Positions 37,851-49,550 of a stretch of DNA of 64,000 nucleotides are shown piece after piece. The stretch comes from Batkoa obscura (Eukaryota; Entomophthoromycota; Entomophthoromycetes; Entomophthorales; Batkoaceae): the NCBI GenBank assembly GCA_030770535.1, contig JASVEC010000001.1, positions 2,108,001 to 2,172,000 of the forward strand, given 5' to 3'. Position 1 is the first letter of the stretch. Every line of letters starts with the position of its first letter. A program made the translations under genes and the position numbers. The notes under the pieces were generated by a model, which searched no databases, was not told the origin of the DNA, and was given only the letters and a program-made list of their open reading frames with translations.

Positions 37851-37947
37851 GGGGATGTATTTGTGTGTTTAAAGATTTTACTAACAAATTTTCCACTTAA
37901 ATAACGCTTAAAAAGTGAAAAAATAATGAAGTTAAAAAAAACAATCC
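37851..37947 (-). repeat. MITE-like copy 15
   Basis: GGGGATGTATTTGTGTG ... ACAATCC. Shares the unusual TGTGTGTTTAAAGATTTTAC segment, inverted, with copy 14 about 50 bp away. Confidence 0.85.
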
Positions 37948-38267
37948 ATGTTGTCTTTTGAAATTAGTAATCTCACTGTAATGAGTTCATATTTAAATAT
38001 AATTTATAATGTCAAACCTAACTTCCAATGAAAAATTTATTTAATTGTTATATGAGATTTAAAAACTATTGTGTTTAATATCATTAATCAATAAATGTTT
38101 TTGTTTTATTTAATATTTGAATATGATATTAAAAACAAACAGTCAATTAAAGTACTAAGTAAAAATACTAGGCAATCAATAAAAAGTATAGGTATTTTGC
38201 TAAAAATAAAACTCAAAATACTCCCACTCTGAACTTTATTTAACTACTTTATTAAATAAGAATTTAT

Positions 38268-38534
38268 TTAACCATAACGCACTTTAGTAACAATATTTTC
38301 ATGGTCAATATGGACATTAAGTCTATCTTCAACAAAGTCCATAGTGCTCATACTATCTGGTTTCAAAACTCGATGTTTATCTGGTAAATCTTGTTTGGTA
38401 ACCTAAAGGAAAGTCAGTACAAACAAAACTCAGTCTATATGAAAACATACCTGGTTACTACCACTACTTACACTTTCTCCTTCATTAAATTTTCTACCAA
38501 CTAATTTAGCTTCCCAATGTTCAATGTTTTGCAT
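38268..38534 (-). CDS. I78-type peptidase inhibitor-like small protein
   Basis: Exons 38534-38451 and 38402-38268, separated by a 48-bp intron, encode 72 residues; each exon is too short to stand out alone. The sequence runs HWEAKLVGRKFNEGESV, then LPDKHRVLKPDSMSTMDFVE, DRLNVHIDHENIVTKVRYG. The C-terminal DRLNVHID..N.V....G pattern is the hallmark of the I78 family, and the VxPxSxxTxDFxxDRLNV order fits too. Family members inhibit serine proteases such as subtilisin-like enzymes. No signal peptide is present, so it probably acts inside the cell on a vacuolar or cytosolic protease, as fungal propeptide-like inhibitors do. Activity is inferred. Confidence 0.78.
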
Positions 38535-39003
38535 TTTTTGAATATTTCTTGTTATAACTCTTTAAATCGTAGTTTAAGTTCTATTCTATTCTATAAATAT
38601 AAAAATTATGTTTACTTTAAATAACCTAGTTTATTATTAATTTGTTTAAAAAGATAACTCATTTTTATTTTTATTTCCTATCTTAAGCATTTTTTATATT
38701 AAGACGTCATTAGTTGATCATTAAAATTTAGTGCTGTTGCTATTTTGAGAATTTTTAAATTTTAAATTTAAATATTGCAAAATGAAACTATAAAAACAAT
38801 ATTGAGATTTATTAAAAACAAAAAAATATCTAAGAATAAGCTTCGAATTATATACAATAAGTTGCCGGTTATTCCAACAATGATTAGTAGATATAAGAAC
38901 ATTTATAACACATAAGAGCCTATATTTTAATATTTATAAAAAAATATGGTCTTATAGAAGATTTTTCCTCTTATTTCAATTACTTAATCTTATTATATAA
39001 ACG
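38535..39003. other. short gene-free stretch
   Basis: AT-rich; likely promoter of the I78-type gene and 5' flank of the decayed membrane-protein copy. Nothing else is visible. Confidence 0.4.
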
Positions 39004-39396
39004 ATGGCGGATCCTATATCGACTATTATACAACATTTTGCATTAATTGTTGTAACCCTGTATGTTTATAACTCCACGTTTGATCTCGTTAGTGTGAATA
39101 TATAATTGTTACCACCAATAGCAACCACATACACAATAGAATAGTAGATAATTATTTAAAACCAAAACCAAAAATCGTAGTAGCACAAAACGAGAGCACA
39201 TTGAGTTTCAGGCGTATAGTTCTATATATCGCAGTATTTGATGCTTATGAATTCATTTCAAAAAAACTGGATTATAAAAATCTTATTACTTCACTTCTAT
39301 TAGCTATATATACAGCTCAGACTTTGGATTATCATTTGTTTCAAATGACAAAAAAGTATCCCTCCTTATCTTTCAAAATGGTTATGATATTGAAGT
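39004..39396 (+). pseudogene. decayed copy 1 of a small membrane-protein family
   Basis: Starts MADPISTIIQHFALIVVTLYVYN, matching the intact paralogue at 41308 (MANITSTIIQFSIALIAVPYIYD). After a frame loss and stops in the middle it resumes as IAVFDAYEFISKKLDYKN and SLLLAIYTAQTLDYHL. The surviving C-terminal ORF (39201-39398) is not a gene by itself. Confidence 0.75.
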
Positions 39397-40451
39397 AATA
39401 TTGCTTTTTTTAATAAAGTTAATGATTTAACCAAATCTAAAACTATATACATATTCTATTGAGAACATTATCATTTAGTCGTTTTTTTAACCTTGAAAGG
39501 TAAAAACTCAAATACTATTTCATAATAATTAAGTTTTTAATGGCTTTAATTCTAATGATCAAGTCCTCAATATAAGTTTGCTGCTGTTTTCTAATATTTG
39601 TTGTAAGTAAATACTAAACTGGTTTACAAGGTTTATTCATTTTTTATATACAGCAGTGGAAGCTTCTTTGACTTAAAAAAGCAATAAAGTGGCTAGAAAG
39701 ATAGATTATGTAAACTCGGAGATAAAATCAAAAATTATTATTAGAATGAAATAGGATTTGATACATAAATTTATTAAAAGCTAAAAATTTACACAAGAGC
39801 AGGTGTAATTATAGAGCTAACTTAGATTCGGATATGCAGTGTCTAGTGATAGTTTCCAATGAATATTTTATTGAGAACTTCGAAACACAAGTTGTTTTTA
39901 GCTTTTGGGGACAGTTAAAAAAATTAAAATAAAAAAATAGATAAACAAAATAGCCTGTGCAAATTAAGCTGGATTTATCAATAGAGGACTCTCAAAATCA
40001 GAAGCTGATTTCAAATTGCATTATATTTTGAAACCAATTTCTGTTTTGATGAGTTTCTTAATAAAATTTTAAAGTATTTGGTATTAAAACAATTATATGC
40101 AAAAAAAGCACTTTTTTTCAAAATTCGAAAATATACAGCTTATATAATGGATAGAAAAAACTATCATTGTTTTATTTTTATCTCAAGCACTCTATTTCAA
40201 TAAACTTTTATGTTTAAATTTTTAAATTTATTATCAGTTTCTTACTAGAATTTGTATAATTAAAATATGGTTTTTTACAAAGCTTAGTGCAAATTATATT
40301 TTTTACATATTATACAACTAGAATTAAAAACTTTTAGTGCATTCATTTTCTATTTTAGTAACTATACTTGAAAAATAGTTAGTAGGTTATTTAGAGATAT
40401 TAAATCATAAAAACCAGCTTTTTTCTAGTCGCTCCGTTTGATTATAATGAT
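39397..40451. other. gene-free stretch between decayed copies
   Basis: No gene. A segment near 39630-39670 (ATATACAGCAGTGGAAGCTT) recurs at 40905-40925 (ATATACAGCAGTAAAAACTT), showing that flanking DNA was duplicated along with the membrane-protein copies. Confidence 0.55.
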
Positions 40452-40672
40452 ATGCTAAACACTGTACCAACTATTGCACAATAATCCATGTTTGACATTA
40501 TAGCCTTATACACTTACGACTTCATTTTCGATCTTCTTGGTTCTTCATCTACCAGTATTCCTTGTATGTGAGTACATTTTTAAGCAAATTGAATATAAAA
40601 AGCTATCGTCTTTATTTCTCGTTAGTATGTATGCAACAGCAATTATTAGTAGTCGTTTGAGAAAAATAATAT
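40452..40672 (+). pseudogene. decayed copy 2 of the small membrane-protein family
   Basis: Weak but ordered similarity to the intact gene at 41308: TVPTIAQ at the start, LYTYDFIFDLL, then YIFKQIEYKKLSSLFLVSMY corresponding to YEFIFQKIGFSSFSTSLILAIY. Several stops interrupt it. Older than copy 1 by its divergence. Confidence 0.55.
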
Positions 40673-41307
40673 AAATTATATGAACCTTTCATTTAATAAT
40701 GATATTAAAATTAGAATATTTTTTTTATTAAAGTATTTAATTAAATAATAAAAATAAATTATTCATCAAACTAGTTTTAGTAAATATCTTAAAAAGTGCT
40801 TTTTATTTAATAATTCAAGTTTATAAATATTATTTGTTCCTTTTTTTAAATATTTATTATAAACTATATTATATCGATTTATGAAGATTTTATTCATTTC
40901 ATATATACAGCAGTAAAAACTTCTTTGAGTGAAAACAGTAATAATGTGATTGTACCAGATAAGCTCTAAAATTTTAAAAACTAATAGTGAGGTATAATTT
41001 TTTAAGTAATCTCGCTACAAACATCTGTAATCAAAATCAGTCCAATCATAATATCTCATCCATTAGTGTTATATTACAATACATCCTAATATCCGAGTAA
41101 TTCTATCAATGAGTATAGTTCGTAAATTTGCTAAAAACGTAAAAAGTAATACTCAAATAAGGAACTAATACGCAGCAAGATACCTATCCTAGTAGTTATT
41201 AATAGCTTGGCATTTTGATAGTTAAAATTAATGCTTATTTATATTAAAAATGTGGGTTTACAAAAGGCTCTACTCCAACTCTATTTAATAAACTTATTGT
41301 ATAAGCA

Positions 41308-41685
41308 ATGGCTAATATTACGTCAACTATTATACAGTTTTCTATAGCCCTTATAGCAGTTCCATATATATATGACTACTTTAATGGCCCCTTTCATCAA
41401 ATTCTGTACTTGTTTCCAATAATAGCAGTCATCTATATGATAGAGTGCATAAGGGGCTACTTAAGATCAAAAGCAAACGACGGAACAGTACTAGGCGGAG
41501 CTATATCGATTTTCAAATACGTCGTCCTTTTTATAGCAGTATGTGATGTTTATGAATTTATTTTTCAAAAAATTGGATTTTCCAGCTTTTCCACATCACT
41601 CATATTAGCTATATATACTACGCAAGCTTTAGATCATTCTTTGAAAGAGACGACAGAGAAATACCCTTATATTTCAAAGTGGTAA
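41308..41685 (+). CDS. small polytopic membrane protein, local gene family
   Basis: Intronless, 125 residues, not recognised. Four hydrophobic segments: ~8-25 (QFSIALIAVPYIYDYF), ~32-49 (LYLFPIIAVIYMIECI), ~66-84 (FKYVVLFIAVCDVYEFIF) and ~95-110 (SLILAIYTTQALDHS). Loops are short, with a positive loop after the second (RGYLRSKAND). There is no signal peptide with a cleavage site. Two decayed relatives lie 0.8 and 2 kb to the left, so it is the surviving member of a tandem set. Conservation of the same hydrophobic pattern in the decayed copies shows it was once under selection. Confidence 0.6.
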   Translation: MANITSTIIQFSIALIAVPYIYDYFNGPFHQILYLFPIIAVIYMIECIRGYLRSKANDGTVLGGAISIFKYVVLFIAVCDVYEFIFQKIGFSSFSTSLILAIYTTQALDHSLKETTEKYPYISKW

Positions 41686-42061
41686 TGGACTAAAAAGCAC
41701 ATTTGAATAAAATTAGCACTTTCACATATATGTATGTATATAGTTTATTAAATGATTCTATTTGTTTTATTCTTTAAAAATTGCTTTGTTTTGAATATGC
41801 AAAATTAAAATAACTTCATAATACACTTTTTTGATCTTTATCACATTGAAATATTATCATTGTGTTTTTTATTCGTCTCTTGCAAATATCAGTATGTCTT
41901 TCTGAACAAAAAATAGTAAAATGTTTATAGAGGTAAGCTTCGGAAATTCAAAAACAAAATAAAGATTTTATCTATTGAAATGAAACTTATTAAGTGAGCT
42001 TATTGTATATATTCCAAACTAGACATTTATCAAACAAAATAAATACAGATATGTGGATAAT

Positions 42062-42419
42062 TTAAGTATTATTATTTTTAATGAATTTAATCTCTTTTTC
42101 AATCTTACTACTTAATTCATTCATATTAACTTCTAACTCATCTAATCGCGTTTCATTCGTACTATCAGCTGAAAAGGAAGATATATTGGAGTTCAAGTTT
42201 TGTTTCAAGTTTAAATAACTTAATACTGGAGCAATGTCATCTATAAAAAGAAAAATGTTTAATTGCTATAAAATTTTCTTTCATAAAATGAATAAAATTT
42301 TATATCGCTGCCTTTTTATTACCTGTTTTTTCAATATTTGAGTACGTTTCATCATTTTTTATTATTTCATTTAAGTCTTCTAATATTGAATTAAATTGTA
42401 TATTTGATACTTTGTCCAT
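42062..42419 (-). CDS. small coiled-coil protein, unknown
   Basis: Exons 42419-42323 and 42240-42062 with an 82-bp intron give 91 residues. It begins MDKVSNIQFNSILEDLNEII and ends in a heptad-patterned, charged helix (LDELEVNMNELSSKIEKEI). Size and predicted helix resemble small adaptor-complex subunits (BLOC- or kinetochore-type), but no family motif supports a choice. Clean splice sites, in-frame junction and coding composition make it likely real. Confidence 0.5.
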
Positions 42420-42950
42420 TCTCTTTTAAAAGTTGAACTTAATTTTCAGATATTAAATTTTTAAGTTTCATATTAGATAAATTTTGAATTTGAAATTACA
42501 GTTTTTTATAACCTAGTTTGAGCTAGAATTTTTATAGTTATCCTTACATATCCGACTAATATATCTTTTAATTAGCTTTTTTAAAATCAGATTCTCTCTA
42601 TATAGAATCTATTTAATAAATTACAACGAGTATAAACAAAAATTTAGTTTAATTAATAAAGAAGATAAAACGAAAAAACAGTTTAGAAGAGAGAGGAAGG
42701 GGTACTATAGAATGAAGTTAAACACAAAAATAGTAACAAGTTAAGCTCTTTTAGTCTCAAACTTTAGTTTTAAAGGCTGTAAAAATAATTCATTTTGACA
42801 AAAATTGGACGATTCATTAAGCTCTCTCAAATACAATGCACCTAAGACTATATAATGAATATACAAAAAAATGATAACAAAGTTAAGCTTCTTTGGGATT
42901 TTAAAAAACAATATTACAAAAAAGAAGAGAACCAAGCCCTTTTAACAAAT

Positions 42951-45013
42951 TCATTCTTCATCTTCATCTTCTAATGTATTTTGATATTCGATTGATTTTC
43001 TATATAAATCTACTATTTCTAATGCTGGGCTTCTTCGTTTTAAAAACTTATTCTAAAAATATTTTATTAATAGACGTTTTTTTAAATACATCAATTTAAC
43101 TTACTTCCAAAAGTTCTGAAGCACTTGACCTTTTTTCTGGATCACATACCAAGGCGCTATAAAGTAATTGTTTAAACTCTAAACTCCAATCATAAGGATC
43201 CTCTAACTGTGGCGGAACTCCAGATAAAATAGATTCTTTTGCCTGAATTAATTAAATATTAAAAATAGTTCTCAAAAAAATCAAATATTACCGTAACAGC
43301 ATCTAGTCCCATTAATGGTGGCCCGCCTTCTGCCATTTCTAATAATAAAATACCAAAACTCCAACTGTCAGTCTAAAACAACGAATAATTTAATTTATAA
43401 TGCATAATCAAATAATTATAAAGCTCACTTTGTGATTATAACGATCTCCTCTTATCATTTCTGGTGACATCCAATATAAAACACCAATAGATTCATTTGG
43501 TTCAGCTATTCCTTGTTTAAAATCACATGCTTTAGCAAAATCAGCTTGAAGGTTAGATTAGTATTTATTTTATTGGTCAGTACAATTAAAATACCTAGTT
43601 TAATTTGTCCATTAGAATTGATAAGGATATTGTCACTCATAATATCACGATGAATACGATTCAACTTTTCTAAAAAAGAGAGCGCGCATAAAATATCATA
43701 AGAAACCCTAGCAATTTGGTATTCGTTCATTCGTATCTCTGGATAAGATGAAATTATATCTGTTAATGGTCCCATATCCATATATTCCATTACCATCTAC
43801 ATGAAATTATAAACTTATTTACTATACATAGAATATAAAAGTTTTACCCATAATGAAGCATCATTTATATAACAACCATCGAAGAATAAAAGGTTAGGGT
43901 GATTGTTAGTTTTCATCATAAATAATTCGTTTTTTAAAGTCTCTAGTTTTTGCTTCATATCTTTTTTGACTATTTTAATCGCAACCTATAATTTGAAGTT
44001 AATAACCTTAATTTCAAATTTACATTTCATTACCTTTTTCCCGGTTTTGTTATCAATCGCTTTATGTACATCTCCTGATTCCCCTTCAGCTATTGCTTCA
44101 ATTTCGCTAAACTTAATACTCGGCTCAATAACATCAACCACATAATCCCTTAACTGATAATCATCAACAAAGTGAGGTGTTAAAGGTCCTACTGAACTTA
44201 AAGAATCACGCGGGCTTGAGGTTGAAAATCGATCTGAGTATGATGTAAGTGCTTTCAAAGGCTGCGGTATTTCTAATGATTCTCTTTGAGCCTTATCCAA
44301 AGCCATTTCTAAAAGAGAAGGTTCTCTACTTTGATTAAATACCTCTTCTTGATAAATCGATCGTCTTTTAGTCAAACTTGAGATTGAATTTAAACTAACT
44401 CTACGAGTTGCTTTTGCTGTGGAATAGCGAGTTGAAGTCCTGTTGAAGTTAAATCCTTTATCGTCCACCAATTTATCTGGGTAAGAAGATGGCATAAGTG
44501 AAATACCACTTTCTGCAAACTTGTCAAGCCAATCTTTAGGTATACCAATAGCGGATGGTGTGCCTGAAGAAAAATTTATTGACATTTCATGTTTCACTCC
44601 ATAAGGAGTTCCAATTGAAACAGGATTTTCTCTAGTCCTAGGGTAGACTTCTGGGATTTTGGGTACTAAGTTAGGATCAATATAACGAGTATTTAAAAGA
44701 TCCTCATGCGGGACTCTTGATTGCCAAACATCTGGGACGCCCTAAAAAATTAATATTGTATACTAATAATTCTTAAAGCTATATTTACCATAAATCTTCC
44801 AGAGTCTCCGTTATACTCAATGTGTATACCATGTTCAAAATTAGTCGGACCACCTATTGAAATAGACTGACTATTTGGATCTTGACTCAATTCAGGTACA
44901 GTCTTTTCTTTTAATCCTTTGCCTTTAAATATACGTGATGGAGATTGAAGTATATTGTACATCCATCCAGACATGGCTGGTTTTCCGTTTTGTTTTGAAG
45001 TTGAGCCAAGCAT
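42951..45013 (-). CDS. PAK/Ste20-like kinase with two CRIB-like modules and altered catalytic motifs
   Basis: Eight exons: 45013-44789, 44741-44034, 43985-43848, 43796-43595, 43544-43429, 43372-43292, 43242-43105, 43052-42951; 1710 nt, 569 residues. A Cdc42/Rac-binding CRIB lies at ~51-82 (ISIGGPTNFEHGIHIEYNG ... GVPDVW), and a second CRIB-like block at ~116-155 (VSIGTPYGVKHEMSINF ... GIPKDWLDKFAESGI). A Ser/Arg-rich linker follows, then a PAK-type kinase domain (~290-540). ATP-binding parts look intact (GESGDV loop, VAIKIVKK, helix-C Glu). The catalytic loop reads HRDIMSDN (usual HRDIKSDN), the metal motif ADFAK (usual DFG), and the activation end IGVLYWMSPE (usual GTPYWMAPE). Catalytic Asp and metal Asp remain, so activity may be weak or absent. 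Likely acts downstream of Cdc42 in polarity. Confidence 0.85.
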
Positions 45014-46931
45014 AAAAAACCAAAAGTAAAATTGTGAATAAAGTACTGAATCAAAGATAAAATAAAATTATTGAATCTTCAATTATGTAGTTTATTAGTT
45101 AGAATAATTAATAAAGTAAATTTTATCGAACACTTAATAAAACTTTTTTTTAATTTTAAACATTTAATTATAGAAATTGTCTTTATTAAGAAATATGCGG
45201 GAGAGGGAAAATAAAATTGGCCAATCAAACCACATTTGCCTGGTAAGCAGTAAATCCCCTTAAAACTATCTTTAAAAAAATCAACTAATAAATCGATAAA
45301 AATGATCTTAAAAGCTATTAAAAGTGAAATAAGTGAGATTTCAAATAATAATAGTGATTTTAATAAATTGTAGTACATTTTATAATTATATATTAAAGTA
45401 AGACCCTAATATCTTTACGATAATAAGCTTTATTCTCCTTTTCTCAAAATATACAAAAATCTTGAATTTTATTTTTAAATTAGGAACCGTTGAATACAAA
45501 AAATTAGAACAAATTCTTAAATTAATCTGAAATTTTAAGCTTTATTTGTTAAAAAATAATACTAACAAGTTTTGATGATTGTACTTTGACTATGAGGTGA
45601 ACTTTCTAAGTTTACCTATCCATTTCAATTGTTATTACAATGGAATTTAGTATTAATAGTAAAGTTATCATAATAATATAGCGTTAATTATTATGCTTTG
45701 ATACTATTAAAAGTGCTATCGAATATAAAATATACACTAGATTAAAGAATACGGTATATTTCGAGTCTGCTTAAAAATAAACTTAAGCTTTAAAGATTTA
45801 CTGGTAAAATCTATGTAACAAGGATCCGGGATAAACCTGAAATTTAAAGTTTTATTTAAAATTTCATTTGATATTTCTATAAAATTCTGAAATTAAAAAA
45901 ACAACAACATTCAAAAATATATTTTTTAATTTCAAAATTGGAATGTTTTTTTTGTCTTCATTACTTTTTCCATTTTAAGCGCTATTTAAGTGGAAAGATT
46001 ATTGGCAAAATCCTTAAACAAAAAAATACACCCCAATATAATGCTTTTGCTGTGTTTTATAGTATGCTAGTTTTTGAAGCAGTTTCTGTATCTAAACTAT
46101 ATTATATGAAAGAGATTATGTTATTTATATATTACACTAAAGCTTATTAGTCTAGCAAGGTATATAAGGTATATAAGGTATATTTATTAAAAAGATTGAT
46201 AACTTAAATCAAAACTGAGAATAATACTGGGCTTTTTAATGTTTAACAAGAACTCTTAAAATTCTTTTATTAAATGAGCAAATATTGTCAGTCTTTAAAT
46301 ATTCAATATTGTCAAATTTTTTCCAAAACACAGTATTGAAAATATATGGTAAACATAAAATAGCTCATTTATCAAAGTTAAATTATTGTTAATGTCTTTT
46401 CCTTAATAATACAAATATCCTTTTTAAGGAGTGAGAAGAGAGAGGGTAAATGATAAACTCATGTTAGATAAGGGATGAGAGCAAAGTCATCAAAAATATC
46501 CTATGATAAGTGCTAAAATATTTACAGTTTTCGATTTTTCATCTTGGCCTAAAATTAATGTTTTCGTGGCATTAAATTTAATTTTATCCACATGTTTAAT
46601 AGTGGTGAGGGTTAAGGAATATTTAAAAATTACAAATGCACTTAGTAGCCTATGAATTAAATATATTAATATAAACTATATAATTGATCAATTATTTATT
46701 AATGTAATATTCAGTAACATGCTAGGTACTTTAACAAATGTGAGTATAGCTTTATGTTTTGAACTTTTAGCCTCATATTTAATTGCTAAAACCGAGATTT
46801 AAATTTATGCTTACTTTGACTATTACAATTAGTTTTATTTACTAAATAAAACCCATAATAACTGATCCCAGATTATAGTCAACTAAAATAGTGTGACTGG
46901 ATATTTTTTTCGAAAAAAAGAAAAATTCAAG
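45014..46931. other. gene-free stretch with one MITE-like copy
   Basis: Between divergently transcribed PAK-like and ADE13 genes. Contains the MITE-like copy at 45940-46034 and three AAGGTATAT units near 46157-46182; no gene is supported. Confidence 0.5.
45940..46034 (+). repeat. MITE-like copy 16
   Basis: GGAATGTTTTTTTTGTC ... ATACACCCC; flanks AATT/AATA nearly match. Confidence 0.85.
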
Positions 46932-48569
46932 ATGAGTAACCATTCAGCCTATAATTCGCCATTAACTTCTCGTTATGCATCTAAAGAGATGTCTTACAAC
47001 TTCTCAGATGATAAAAAATTTTCAACTTGGAGAACTCTTTGGTTAAACTTAGCTACTGCTGAGAAAGAACTTGGCATCGGGGGTATTACTGATGAAATCT
47101 TAAAAGAGATGAAAGATAATTTAGTAAGTGAAATATAATATAACTGATAAGATATTGAATCGATTGTTAGACAAATATTGATTATACAATCGCTGCCGAG
47201 GAAGAAAAGCGCAGACGTCATGATGTTATGGCTCACGTACATACCTTTTCGATTGCTTGTCCAAACGCAGCTCCAATCATTCATTTAGGAGCAACCTCAT
47301 GCTTTGTTACCGATAACGCTGATCTTATTGTTTTAAGAGATGGGTTAGATTTACTTTTATCAAAGCTTGTACCTGTTGTTGAGTCCTTAGCCAAATTTTC
47401 AGTTGATTATAAAGACTTACCAACCCTTGGATTTACCCACTTTCAACCTGCCCAGCTTACCACTGTTGGTAAAAGAGCTACTTTATGGCTCCAGGTATTG
47501 CGACTGGAATTATTTTTATAGTTATAAATTATAATAATTATTTTAGGAACTTTTATGGGATCTTAGAAATATTGGTCGTGCTCGTAATGACCTCAGATTC
47601 CGTGGTGTTAAAGGTACTACAGGTACCCAAGGATCTTTCCTTTCACTCTTCCAAGGTGATCATGAAAAGGTAAGCAAAATAATATTACTAATAATTTTTT
47701 AATTAAAGCAAATAGGTTGAAAAACTTGACGAATTAGTAACCAAACTTAGTGGTTTTGAAGTACCATATGCTGTTACTGGTCAAACCTATTCCCGTAAAG
47801 TAGATATTGATGTTGTCAATTCTTTATCTTCTTTCGGTGCAACTGCTCATAAGATTGCTACTGATATTAGACTACTTGCTAACCTTAAAGAAATTGAAGA
47901 ACCATTTGAAAAGGATCAAATTGGGTCTTCTGCTATGGCTTATAAGCGCAATCCTATGCGCTGTGAGCGTATATGTGCCTTGAGTAGGCATTTGATGACT
48001 TTATCTGGCAATACATTAGCCACTGCTAGTGTACAATGGTTAGAACGTACTTTAGATGACTCTGCTAATCGTCGTATCACTTTAGCTGAATCATTTTTGA
48101 CCGCCGATATTGTACTTACCATCCTTCAAAATGTAATTGAAGGTTTAGTTGTTTACCCACAAGTAATCCAAAGCCGTATCCAACAAGAATTACCATTCAT
48201 GGCTACTGAAAATATTATCATGGCTATTGTTAAGGCTGGTGGTGACCGTCAAGTATGTCATGAAAAAATTCGAGTACTTTCTCATCAAGCAGCTTATGCT
48301 GTTAAAGCAGAAGGTAAACCAAACAACTTGATCCAATTGGTTAGAGAAGATCCTTATTTCGAACCTGTTTGGGCACAGGTAATATATTATTGATTAGGTT
48401 TTTCATTTTTTAATACTTCAATTAGCTTGATGAATTATTGAGACCATCCACTTTTATTGGACGCGCACCTCAGCAAGTGGCTTCCTTTATAGAGAAAGAA
48501 GTCAAACCTGCTTTAGATAGTTACCCACAATTCGTTGGTAAAAGATTTGATTCCAGTTTAAATGTTTAA
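46932..48569 (+). CDS. ADE13: adenylosuccinate lyase
   Basis: Cytosolic homotetramer catalysing two steps of purine synthesis: SAICAR to AICAR plus fumarate, and adenylosuccinate to AMP plus fumarate. Exons 46932-47123, 47171-47494, 47547-47669, 47716-48378 and 48426-48569; 1446 nt, 481 residues, as in yeast Ade13. Visible are SRYASKEM at the N-terminus, [12 protein letters not shown] with the catalytic-region His, [14 protein letters not shown], the [18 protein letters not shown] block, the fumarase/lyase signature [11 protein letters not shown] with its flexible serine loop, and [12 protein letters not shown]. Introns are 46-52 bp. All key regions are present. Confidence 0.97.
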
Positions 48570-49059
48570 AAGAGGCATTATAGAGATTTATAAAATAATA
48601 AATAGGTGTAAACAGCACTTTTTACCTTTATCAGTTTTGATAAGATAGCTTGTATCATAAATTTGATTTTATAGTTAATACAATTTTAGAATATTAAATT
48701 GATTAAATTGGATAGTAATTTAGTAATTAAATTTTATCATATAAAAAAGCTTAATCTAAAATAACTTACTATACTAATATTTATAATAAACACCAAATAC
48801 CCAAACATATTGTTGTTTGTAAAGTCAGTGTAAAATAAGAGAATAAAAAACAAACAAATGGTACTTAGTTAAAACAAAGCTTCAAAGCTATTATTCAGTA
48901 CAAATAATACCTGTTAAAAGTTTAAATAACATTGAGAGAATTGAAAATCCAGTGTTTTGTTCTTATTTTAACAACTCTAACATGCTAAAAAAGTCATTTA
49001 AGTTCTCTTTATTGATTCACTGGTTATTAAACGATAGTATATGATACAAAATAGCATAT

Positions 49060-49158
49060 GGGGATGTGTTTTTGTATTTAAGAATTTTACTAGCAATTTT
49101 TCCACTCAAATAGCGCTTAAAAGGTGGAAAAAGTAATGAAGCCAAAAAAAACATCCCC
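49060..49158 (-). repeat. MITE-like copy 17 (left of pair)
   Basis: GGGGATGTGTTTTTG ... AACATCCCC, flanked by ATAT. Immediately followed by an inverted copy. Confidence 0.92.
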
Positions 49159-49162
49159 ATAT

Positions 49163-49261
49163 GGTGATGTTTTTTTTGGTTTCATTACTTTTTCCATCCT
49201 CTAAGTACTATTTGAGCGGAAAAATTATTAATAAAACCCTTAAATATAAAAATACATCCCC
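49163..49261 (+). repeat. MITE-like copy 18 (right of pair)
   Basis: GGTGATGTTTTTTTTGG ... ATACATCCCC, flanked by ATAT. A single ATAT (49159-49162) is shared with copy 17, so one element inserted into the other's target duplication. Confidence 0.92.
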
Positions 49262-49550
49262 ATATAAGAAAAGGAAAAAAATAATAGGTTAATTTTGGTA
49301 TCATTAACGAAGATAAGTAAAGTTAGAAAATAATCGACTTTAAATGATAATTAAAGATTTTGAAGTAGATGTATTAACTAAAGGTATCTAGTAACAGGTT
49401 GGTAACAAGCTTCTATTTCATTATAAAGAACTTTAGACGATAAAATGTTTAAACTAATTGTAAGGCTTTATTCGTTTCAATAATATCTTAAAAACAAAAC
49501 TTTAACCCAGATACTAAAATAATTGATGACTAATAAGGACCATTATTTCC

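Larger units (their letters stand above)
35180..38267. other. repeat-rich gene-free region
   Basis: Three kilobases with six MITE-like copies and one ORF remnant, and no intact gene I can support. It separates kinesin-5 from the I78-type gene. Confidence 0.6.
48570..49550. other. intergenic stretch with a back-to-back MITE pair
   Basis: No gene; only the paired elements at 49060-49158 and 49163-49261. Confidence 0.5.
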
